A stretch of 17,166 nucleotides of DNA from Acidobacteriota bacterium (lineage in GTDB: Bacteria > Acidobacteriota > Terriglobia > Terriglobales > Acidobacteriaceae). Under the pieces are notes generated by a model. The model saw only the letters and a list, made by a program, of their open reading frames with translations. It was not told where the DNA came from and did not search any database. How positions within the stretch are numbered: the first letter of the stretch is position 1; every line of letters starts with the position of its first letter. This document shows positions 7,473 to 17,166 of the stretch, in pieces. Where the stretch lies: assembly GCA_003225655.1 (NCBI GenBank), contig QIAW01000293.1, positions 1 through 17,166 of the forward strand, written 5' to 3'. The position numbers and the translations under genes are program-made.

Positions 7473-10400
7473 ATGAAACTCTGCTTTCGACCCTCGCTCC
7501 TGGGGATGGTCCTGCTGGGAAGCCTTCTGCTGGCCTCGGCAAAGACCGTTGCCTCCCCGGCTCGGACGACTCCGGAACTCTCGCTGCCGGCAAACCCGCG
7601 CTATGCCTTTGAGCATATCGAGCGCGCCGGCCTAAGCACCAAGACAGTCACAGCTTTGTTGCAAGACCGCAAGGGATTTCTTTGGATCGGCACGCAAAGC
7701 GGTCTATTGCGCTTCGACGGCACAGATGTGGCCACGTTTAGCCGCGAGGAGGGGCTGCCCACGGGCTTTATTGATCAGCTTTTGTTGTCACCCAACGGAA
7801 CTGTATGGGTGGGAACGGCTTCCGGTGTTGCGCACTTTGATGGCAAGCGCTTTGTGACATTGAAGCTGCCTTCGCCTGCGATGAGCATCCAGCCAATCCA
7901 CCAACTCTTCGCCATCGATAAGCAGGGCGGAATCTATATCGCCACCACCGACGGACTGCTGTGGATTGATGGGTTCGATCCGAACCACACCCGCCTTGTG
8001 ACCAGCAAAGAGGGTTTACCGCGCGGACCCATTGATGCACTCTACTTCGGCTCAGATGGCGTCCTGTGGTTCGCCGTAGGACACCGTTTAGGCAGGCTGC
8101 GCGCGCCCACCTCACGGCCAGAAATCCTGCCTACGGGGATTGGCAGGGCCACTGAGGCGACCACTGCCATTCTGGTGGATGGCGAACAGAAGCTCTGGGT
8201 CAGAACCAGCGAGCACCTGGAGGGTTTTGATCTGGGAACCAGCCAATTCATCATGGATGACGCCGGCATTCCCGGAGCGAATGAATTTGGCGGCCCATCA
8301 TTCGACCGGCAGGGAAATCTGCTGGTACCCACCGTCAATGGGCTGTTCCGGCGGGTGAATCACCACTGGCAGGCCTACGGCGAAAAGCAAGGCATGTCCT
8401 CAGAGGCAGTCTTTGCCGCGCTTGAGGACCGTGAGGGCGCTATCTGGATCGGTTACGGAGGCATGGGGCTTGATCGCTGGCCAAATCCCACGACCTGGTC
8501 TGGCTGGGGCAAATCTGAAGGCTTGCCTGACAACGTTGTCTGGTGTGCGTTGCGCGATCGGCAGGGGCGGCTCTGGGTGGGGACCAACAAAGGGCTGGCC
8601 ATGTGGAATGCAGCCGCGCACTCCTGGCGCGTCTGGAGGCAGGGCCAGGGGCTGGCAGGCTCCATGGTTCGTGAACTGGCTCTGGCAAAAGACGGATTCA
8701 TTTGGGCGCTCTCTTATCCGGGTGGATTGACCCGGATCGATCCTGCGACACTGCAGCTTCAAGAGATTCGCATCGAACCTGCAAACGCCCGTGATCCTAC
8801 CGGCATGGCGGTTGCGCCCGATAACAAGCTTTGGATCGGCAACGCACAATATCTCAAGGCCATCAGCATTGAAGGAGGGAAGCGGGTTTTCCGCAATATT
8901 AACTTTCCTTCGGAAGTCAGAAATTCCACCAGCCATCCGGTGTTCTCGGCCGATGGCGTACTGTGGACATGCGGCCGCAGCGGCATCTCTCGCTTTGATG
9001 GCAAACACTGGCTGCATTTCAGCGCCAAAGACGGACTTCGCTCTGATGTTGTTACCGAAATTGTTCCTGCCGGCGGCAATGAAATTTGGTTTCGCTATGA
9101 CGAGGCGCTGGGGCTGGGACATCTGCGCCTTTCCGGCACGGCAACGAGCGTCGAGCACATCACCACTCTCCAGGGATTGCGCACCGATGCAATCTACATG
9201 ATCGGCCTGGACCACGCCGGAAACATTTGGACTGGCGGCGACAGCGGCGTCTCCATGATCGACGTGCAACAACACATTTCGAACCTGACTCGCGCCGATG
9301 GCCTGCTCTGGGATGACATCAGCGCTGACGCATTCTGGGTTGAACCCGACGGCAGCGTGATGATTGGCACCAGCCGCGGCCTGGCCCAATATGCTCCACA
9401 GAAAGCAGCGACAGCGGAAGCTGCGCACTCTGTGCCGGTAGTCGTCACCTCGGCGCGTCTGGGCAACCAGGAGCGGCTGGCAGAGTCTAATCCGGAGGCA
9501 AGATACAGCCAGCGCGTATTTTCTGCCCGCTTCGTTCCCCTGACCTTCCGCGAACCACAGCGCTATCGCTGCCGCTATCGCCTCAATGATTTGGAATCTG
9601 AGTTCACGGAGACCGCTTTGCGTGAAGTGCGTTATCCGTCTCTCAGCGCGGGTTCCTACGTTTTCGAGGTCTCGTGCCGTCTGGATGAGAATGAATGGAG
9701 CGAACCGGCAAAATTTGCTTTTTCCATCCGCCCGGCATGGTGGGAGCGCTGGTGGGCCCGGGTGCTGGAAGCGGTACTGCTGATTTTTGTGATTTACCTG
9801 ATGCTCCGCATTCGCACCAAGGCCCTGGAGGCTGACCGTAAGCGTCTGGAGAAGGCTGTGGCCGCGCGCAGCGCAGAGCTGGCAGCGGCCAACCGCGAAC
9901 TGGCTGAAGCCGCGCTTACCGACCCGCTGACCGGTATCCGCAACCGGCGGTTCTTTGACAGCATGATTGCCGCCGATATCAGCCAGACCATTCGCGCCTA
10001 CTCAGACGCCTCGCATAGCACCGACCACCGCGACCTGGTTTTTTATCTTGTCGATATCGACCACTTCAAAGAGATCAACGACGTTTACGGACATCACGTT
10101 GGCGACGACGCGCTGATGGAGATGGCGCAGCGCTTTTCTCGCGTGGTGCGCACCTCGGACATGCTGATACGCTGGGGCGGAGAAGAGTTTCTGATCGTCT
10201 CGCGCGCCGCGGAACGCCGCGAAGCTCAGGCGCTGGCGGCACGTATTCTTGCCAGTGTGGGCTCGGAACCTATTGACCTGGGAAGCGGAAAATCGTTGCT
10301 GCGAACCTGCTCGGTAGGATGGGCGAGTTTCCCGTGGTTTCGATCTGCCCCCGAGGCGCTTTCGCTGGAAGAAGTTCTCACTCTTGTAGACCGAGCGCTC

Positions 10401-10604
10401 TACATAGCCAAGAACTCGGGTCGCAACCAGGCGATCGGCATCATGGCTGCAGAAAGAGACCCCTCGGATTTGCAGGGAGATTCCTCGGGCGACGAGTTGA
10501 TGGAAGTAGAAGGGCGCAAGGTGCGGGTCCTGCACCTTCCCGGTCCACAAGGAAAAACAGAGACCATAACGCCCAACCCGCAAACGCCCAATGTAAACCC
10601 TTAG
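7473..10604 (+). CDS. Periplasmic Reg_prop/Y_Y_Y sensor diguanylate cyclase
   Basis: This predicted membrane enzyme makes the second messenger cyclic di-GMP from two GTP in response to a periplasmic signal. From ATG 7473 it has 1043 residues. Residues 1-27 form a signal peptide. Residues about 50-640 contain 14 blade motifs of the LWIGT...GLxRFDG type (two-component regulator propeller), enough for two seven-bladed propellers. A Y_Y_Y domain follows at about 690-755, one membrane helix at about 764-781, a short coiled coil (to about 812), and a GGDEF domain from DPLTGIRNRRFFD (817 on). The active site is GGEEF at 902-906 with the inhibitory I-site RTSD at 893-896, exactly five residues before it, so feedback inhibition by product is expected. 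The frame opens earlier at a TTG (7410), but the ATG directly precedes the signal peptide. It is the only plus-strand gene, divergent from rnj and overlapping the HTH gene by 4 bp at its 3' end. The ligand is unknown. Confidence 0.93.
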   Translation: MKLCFRPSLLGMVLLGSLLLASAKTVASPARTTPELSLPANPRYAFEHIERAGLSTKTVTALLQDRKGFLWIGTQSGLLRFDGTDVATFSREEGLPTGFIDQLLLSPNGTVWVGTASGVAHFDGKRFVTLKLPSPAMSIQPIHQLFAIDKQGGIYIATTDGLLWIDGFDPNHTRLVTSKEGLPRGPIDALYFGSDGVLWFAVGHRLGRLRAPTSRPEILPTGIGRATEATTAILVDGEQKLWVRTSEHLEGFDLGTSQFIMDDAGIPGANEFGGPSFDRQGNLLVPTVNGLFRRVNHHWQAYGEKQGMSSEAVFAALEDREGAIWIGYGGMGLDRWPNPTTWSGWGKSEGLPDNVVWCALRDRQGRLWVGTNKGLAMWNAAAHSWRVWRQGQGLAGSMVRELALAKDGFIWALSYPGGLTRIDPATLQLQEIRIEPANARDPTGMAVAPDNKLWIGNAQYLKAISIEGGKRVFRNINFPSEVRNSTSHPVFSADGVLWTCGRSGISRFDGKHWLHFSAKDGLRSDVVTEIVPAGGNEIWFRYDEALGLGHLRLSGTATSVEHITTLQGLRTDAIYMIGLDHAGNIWTGGDSGVSMIDVQQHISNLTRADGLLWDDISADAFWVEPDGSVMIGTSRGLAQYAPQKAATAEAAHSVPVVVTSARLGNQERLAESNPEARYSQRVFSARFVPLTFREPQRYRCRYRLNDLESEFTETALREVRYPSLSAGSYVFEVSCRLDENEWSEPAKFAFSIRPAWWERWWARVLEAVLLIFVIYLMLRIRTKALEADRKRLEKAVAARSAELAAANRELAEAALTDPLTGIRNRRFFDSMIAADISQTIRAYSDASHSTDHRDLVFYLVDIDHFKEINDVYGHHVGDDALMEMAQRFSRVVRTSDMLIRWGGEEFLIVSRAAERREAQALAARILASVGSEPIDLGSGKSLLRTCSVGWASFPWFRSAPEALSLEEVLTLVDRALYIAKNSGRNQAIGIMAAERDPSDLQGDSSGDELMEVEGRKVRVLHLPGPQGKTETITPNPQTPNVNP

Positions 10605-10876
10605 CGGGCCGCTTTCTTTTCGAGTGCCAGTGGTCGCGCGCTCCGGGGAGGCCGGCGCGCGCCATTCAGCGCGCGCAGGTCGATCTTCAACTCCGAGATC
10701 GTTCGGCTGAGAGTATTGCGGTGCATGCCCAGCTCACGGGCAGCCTTGCATTGGTTGCCGCTGTTTTCCTGGAGAACAGTGCATACGAAACGTTTTTTGA
10801 ATTCGCGAACAGCCTCGGAATAAAGAATGCCACTTTTATGCATCTGCTGAACCAGAGCTTCGAGTTGGTCTTTCAC
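10601..10876 (-). CDS. Small Fis-type helix-turn-helix DNA-binding protein
   Basis: The product is a 91-residue protein whose middle (about 27-66) matches the Fis-type HTH at the C-terminus of NtrC-family activators: a helix FKKRFVCTVLQENSG, then NQCKAARELGMHRNTLSRTISEL. No AAA+ or receiver domain is attached, so it is a stand-alone DNA-binding unit with a basic Arg/Ala/Pro tail (70-91). The start is GTG 10876, preceded by AGGAAGAGAGG with a 7-nt spacer, a strong ribosome-binding site. It lies 91 bp after cvpA on the same strand and is probably the last gene of the purC-cvpA transcript. Its TAA (10601-10603) overlaps the TAG of the convergent cyclase gene. Its targets are unknown, and a nucleoid-type role like Fis is only an analogy. 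Confidence 0.8.
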   Translation of the reverse strand: MKDQLEALVQQMHKSGILYSEAVREFKKRFVCTVLQENSGNQCKAARELGMHRNTLSRTISELKIDLRALNGARRPPRSARPLALEKKAAR

Positions 10877-10967
10877 CTGAGCGCCTCTCTTCCTAAACCT
10901 AAATCGTTGTTGTGAAACTAATTCCTACCACGTGCAAATGCTTCCCACATGACCGAATGTTCCGGCT

Positions 10968-11540
10968 TTAGTGTTCTAATGCTTTCTGTCCTGAAGCTTT
11001 CTGCAGATTGCCACGGTCTTGCTGCTGAAGAACAAACATATTCACCTTGGCGATGCCTTGCTTCAGTCGTCCGCGTAATTCTGACGGCGCCAGCCAACTG
11101 ACTCCATAGCCGAACACCAGAAAATAATGGCCCAATCGAGATTGGGCAACCAGGTCGACGCCGGGTGAAAATGCAACCAGGCTCATCACCAGGACAACAG
11201 CAATTACGATTCCACGCACCAAGCCAAAAGCGGCGCCCAGCGCGCGGTCAAACCATTGCAATCCTGCTTGCCTGAAAATCCAGCGCGAAACACGTCCCGC
11301 CATCCCGGCCAGCAGGATGACGCCGAAAAAAATTGTCAAAAAACCCGCCGTATTGGCCATCCATGGCGCGCTGACAAATTGCAAAAACCAGGGCGCGATG
11401 CGGCCATATTCCCAGGCTGCCAAAAGATATCCGACAACCGAGCCGGCTAGAAAAAATATCTCAAAGAAAAAACCTTCCGCCGCTGCCATCAACCCTGATA
11501 ACACGATGATTGCCAGCAAGCCCCAATCCAAAGCCGTCAT
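10968..11540 (-). CDS. cvpA: CvpA family membrane protein
   Basis: This 190-residue inner-membrane protein of the CvpA (colicin V production) family has four hydrophobic segments, at about 5-22, 27-43, 62-83 and 103-124. Family features include the opening LDWGLLAIIVLSGLMAAAEGFF and ALGAAFGLVRGIVIAVVLVMS before the last helix; the C-terminal 60 residues are soluble. The molecular function of the family is poorly defined; links to envelope homeostasis and, by gene neighbourhood, to purine synthesis are known. Here it starts 2 bp after the purC stop, repeating that association, and is almost certainly translated from the purC message. The ATG at 11540 is preceded by only a weak TAGG. Confidence 0.88.
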   Translation of the reverse strand: MTALDWGLLAIIVLSGLMAAAEGFFFEIFFLAGSVVGYLLAAWEYGRIAPWFLQFVSAPWMANTAGFLTIFFGVILLAGMAGRVSRWIFRQAGLQWFDRALGAAFGLVRGIVIAVVLVMSLVAFSPGVDLVAQSRLGHYFLVFGYGVSWLAPSELRGRLKQGIAKVNMFVLQQQDRGNLQKASGQKALEH

Positions 11541-11542
11541 GC

Positions 11543-12472
11543 CTACGACAGGTCCAGATTTCGTCCGGTCAACAGCCGGTACGCTTCCGTGTACTTCTCA
11601 CTGGTGCGTGCGGCAACCTCTGTGGGCAGTGCCGGAGCAGGAGGCTGCTTATTCCAGCGAATCTCCTCCAGGTAATCGCGCACGTACTGCTTGTCGTAGG
11701 AATCCTGCGCGCGGCCAGGCTGATACTTTTCCGCCGGCCAGAAGCGGGATGAGTCGGGCGTAAGCACTTCATCGCCCAGCACCAGGCCTTTGGGAGTGTT
11801 GCCGAACTCGAATTTCGTGTCCGCAATGATGATGCCGCGGCCGGCGGCGTACTCGGCGGCCTTGGTGTAAATCTCCAGGCTTAAGCTGCGCAGCTTTCTG
11901 CTCAGCTCGGGACCTGCGCGCTTTGTCATTTCTTCGAACGAAATATTTTCATCGTGCCCGCTAGCCGCCTTCGTCGCCGGAGTGAAGATCGGCTCGGGCA
12001 GCTTGTCTGACTCTTTCAATCCGGCGGGTAATTGGATACCGCATACGGCGCCACTCTGTTTGTATTCCTTCCATGCCGAACCGGAGATGTACCCGCGCAC
12101 CACGCACTCGATGGTAATCATGTCTGCCTTCATCACCAGCATGGAGCGGCCCCAAAGATCGTCCCGGTACTTTTCGAGGTGCGGCGGATATTCGCTGACA
12201 TTGGCCGTGATCAGATGGTTTTGGGTAACACTCTTCAGAAAATTAAACCAGAAGAGAGAAATCTGCGTGAGCACGCGGCCTTTGTGAGGGATGCCGGAAG
12301 CCAATACGTAATCGAAGGCCGAGATGCGGTCGGTGGCAACAAACAGGAGCCGCTCATTGTCAACACGATAGACATCGCGTACTTTGCCGCTGGCATAGAG
12401 TTCCAGGTCCGTGAAATCGGTTTGTAGGAGGACGGGATGGTCAGTTCGGATATGCACGGAACAATTATTCAA
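11543..12472 (-). CDS. purC: Phosphoribosylaminoimidazole-succinocarboxamide synthase
   Basis: SAICAR synthetase is the cytosolic purine-biosynthesis enzyme that joins CAIR and aspartate using ATP. The product has up to 309 residues. Family motifs are GKVRDVY (29-35), DRISAFDYVL (48-57), VVRGYISGSAWKEY (124-137), ADTKFEFG (217-224) and GDEVLTPDSSRFWP (233-246). Length fits the longer, yeast-like form found in many bacteria. The start is unclear: the TTG at 12472 lies only about 6 nt after the predicted transcription start and has no Shine-Dalgarno, while the next option is the GTG at 12457-12455. Family similarity begins at about VLLQTDF (14-20), so either is possible. It is the first gene of a purC-cvpA-HTH operon with its own promoter. 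Confidence 0.96.
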   Translation of the reverse strand: MNNCSVHIRTDHPVLLQTDFTDLELYASGKVRDVYRVDNERLLFVATDRISAFDYVLASGIPHKGRVLTQISLFWFNFLKSVTQNHLITANVSEYPPHLEKYRDDLWGRSMLVMKADMITIECVVRGYISGSAWKEYKQSGAVCGIQLPAGLKESDKLPEPIFTPATKAASGHDENISFEEMTKRAGPELSRKLRSLSLEIYTKAAEYAAGRGIIIADTKFEFGNTPKGLVLGDEVLTPDSSRFWPAEKYQPGRAQDSYDKQYVRDYLEEIRWNKQPPAPALPTEVAARTSEKYTEAYRLLTGRNLDLS

Positions 12473-12484
12473 AGGTAGTGGCGT

Positions 12485-12512
12485 ATTCTAACCTCACAAA
12501 AAATTTTGTCAA
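12485..12512 (-). promoter_or_regulatory. sigma70-type promoter of the purC operon
   Basis: The minus strand carries a perfect -35 TTGACA (12507-12512), a 16-nt AT-rich spacer, and a -10 TAGAAT (12485-12490, 5 of 6 consensus bases). Transcription would begin near 12478, only about 6 nt before the TTG start of purC, giving an almost leaderless message or pointing to a start further downstream. Confidence 0.65.
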
Positions 12513-12535
12513 CGTGACCACTTGGTCACCTGACA
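12507..12535. promoter_or_regulatory. Operator-like inverted repeat beside the purC -35 box
   Basis: The core is GTGACCA-ct-TGGTCAC (12514-12529), two perfect 7-bp arms around 2 nt. It is flanked by a second pair, TGTCA (12507-12511) and TGACA (12531-12535), whose left member is part of the -35 hexamer. The core ends 1 bp from the -35 box, a position where a bound protein could block or recruit RNA polymerase. The regulator is unknown; a purine-responsive factor is a guess from context. Confidence 0.5.
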
Positions 12536-12638
12536 TAATTGTGCAAGAATTCTTCGCTGAAAAACAGTTGACAGAAATTATTTTTTTAGATCAATGCAGA
12601 ATTCTTGGGTTGTTTGTCACATCAGGAAGTGAGAGAGC

Positions 12639-12658
12639 TGTGGATAACGTGTGGATAA
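12639..12658 (-). promoter_or_regulatory. Two tandem perfect DnaA boxes
   Basis: The minus strand reads TTATCCACA twice (12650-12658 and 12639-12647), both exact matches to the consensus DnaA box, in the same orientation and 11 bp apart, thus on about the same helix face. The surrounding 12481-12720 is clearly AT-rich, with T7 runs at 12581-12587 and 12692-12698. They lie about 125 bp upstream of the purC -35 box and just after the smc stop. They may be a DnaA-controlled promoter element, a DnaA reservoir or part of an origin; two boxes alone do not prove an origin. Confidence 0.6.
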
Positions 12659-12715
12659 CTTGGGTGCTCCACGTTTTACATAGTGAAAATATTTTTTTGA
12701 GCGAAATAATAGAAG

Positions 12716-16651
<3,936 letters not shown>

Positions 16652-16736
16652 AAGTCACTCCGTATATGCTGCCGCGCAGGCAAGTAACTCGCTCCCCGCG
16701 GCTGGACAGGGACCGAAAACACAACCATTGCTGCCT

Positions 16737-16765
16737 AATGTACCGGGTAAGTTACTAGCGGTCAA
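16737..16765 (-). promoter_or_regulatory. Probable smc promoter
   Basis: On the minus strand TTGACC (16760-16765, 5 of 6 consensus bases) and TACATT (16737-16742, 4 of 6) are 17 nt apart. Transcription would begin near 16730, giving a leader of about 80 nt before the smc TTG. Confidence 0.45.
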
Positions 16766-16775
16766 GCATTAAAAG

Positions 16776-16789
16776 CCCCATATATGGGG
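16776..16789. promoter_or_regulatory. Perfect 14-bp palindrome upstream of the smc promoter
   Basis: CCCCATATATGGGG is a perfect palindrome whose centre lies about 50 bp upstream of the predicted smc transcription start, 10 bp outside the -35 box. This is a typical place for an activator or a shared operator. It contains no run of T after it, so it is not a terminator. The binding protein is unknown. Confidence 0.45.
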
Positions 16790-17166
16790 TACTATGACCT
16801 CCGACCGCTGCATATTGCACAGCCATGTATGCAAACGGTCGAAAACTGAGCACACGTTCCTTAAAGATGGTGAGTTTTTGAGGTTGGGAGTACCGCGAGA
16901 GCTGCAGAAACATTATCGCGAATAGGGTTGGGAATCAAGGGGATAGCAAAAAAGTGGGGGAAGTGACGCGCCGGCTGTCGTGTGGACATCCTGCCCACGC
17001 GCTCTTCAGGATGAGAGCAGAGTTCGCACGAATCGAAAAACAAGAGAAGCTGCATCTCTTCCCAAATGACCCACTACCAGGATAAATCGGTCTGTTTACC
17101 TGAGTGCAGCGAACCAATAGGCTTGGGATGTTCCTTCACTTCCAGTCACCTGAACTGCTCATCAGC
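16790..17166. other. Right-edge region without a convincing gene
   Basis: These 377 bases hold only short open frames; the longest are 60 and 64 residues on the minus strand (16935-17117 and 16861-17055). Neither shows a recognisable domain, and I saw no good ribosome-binding site for either. No tRNA fold or terminator was seen. It may be upstream control sequence of smc, or the end of a decayed gene beyond the edge. Confidence 0.4.

Noticed and set aside
8400..9428. 342-residue minus-strand open frame inside the cyclase gene
   Set aside because: It is antisense to the propeller domain, without any recognisable motif or start signal.
10625..10680. GC-rich inverted stretches near the cyclase stop as a bidirectional terminator
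   Set aside because: No U-tract follows and the sequence is explained by the Arg/Ala/Pro-rich tail of the HTH protein.
12568..12573. Plus-strand TTGACA as a promoter
   Set aside because: No -10 hexamer at 16-18 nt and no plus-strand gene downstream, only antisense of smc.
16861..17117. Two short minus-strand open frames (64 and 60 residues)
   Set aside because: They overlap each other, have no domain, and I saw no good ribosome-binding site for either.

Overview
The window is a gene-dense stretch of a bacterial chromosome with housekeeping content. It most resembles Acidobacteriota (class Terriglobia). That placement is an inference from three things: the style of the SMC head sequence, the large Reg_prop/Y_Y_Y/GGDEF sensor, and a moderately high GC content with AT-rich promoters. 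No marker that would prove the lineage, such as rRNA, is present. I found no tRNA, rRNA, CRISPR array, prophage or insertion sequence.

Layout. Almost every gene is read on the minus strand. From right to left: a gene-free right edge (about 16.65-17.17 kb) carrying a likely smc promoter and a perfect 14-bp palindrome; smc (12716-16651); an AT-rich 243-bp intergenic region with two perfect tandem DnaA boxes, an inverted repeat and a good sigma70-type promoter; the operon purC - cvpA - Fis-like HTH gene (12472-10601); a single plus-strand gene for a large periplasmic-sensor diguanylate cyclase (7473-10604), which overlaps the HTH gene tail-to-tail by 4 bp; then a minus-strand series of RNase J (broken), an alpha/beta hydrolase (frameshifted), a threonine dehydratase-type enzyme, an SH3/TPR-like envelope protein, uppP, and the N-terminal half of ftsK, which runs off the left edge.

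How the genes relate. The left cluster joins envelope and division functions: undecaprenyl-phosphate recycling, an exported SH3 repeat protein and the FtsK translocase, packed with gaps of 2-37 bp. The middle holds purine synthesis plus CvpA, followed by a small DNA-binding protein. SMC and FtsK are both chromosome-segregation proteins.

The most notable signals are not a new multi-gene system. They are three lesions or oddities within 2.6 kb: an internal deletion of about 62 bp in RNase J that removes the TGDFK motif, a one-base frameshift at a C5 run in the hydrolase, and an ATC codon where the dehydratase start should be, behind a perfect Shine-Dalgarno. Further notable signals are an acidic insertion of about 110 residues in the SMC head, the DnaA-box pair beside purC, an operator-like inverted repeat touching the purC promoter, and a 14-blade sensor on the cyclase. 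The three lesions could be genuine decay or assembly error; the sequence alone cannot decide.
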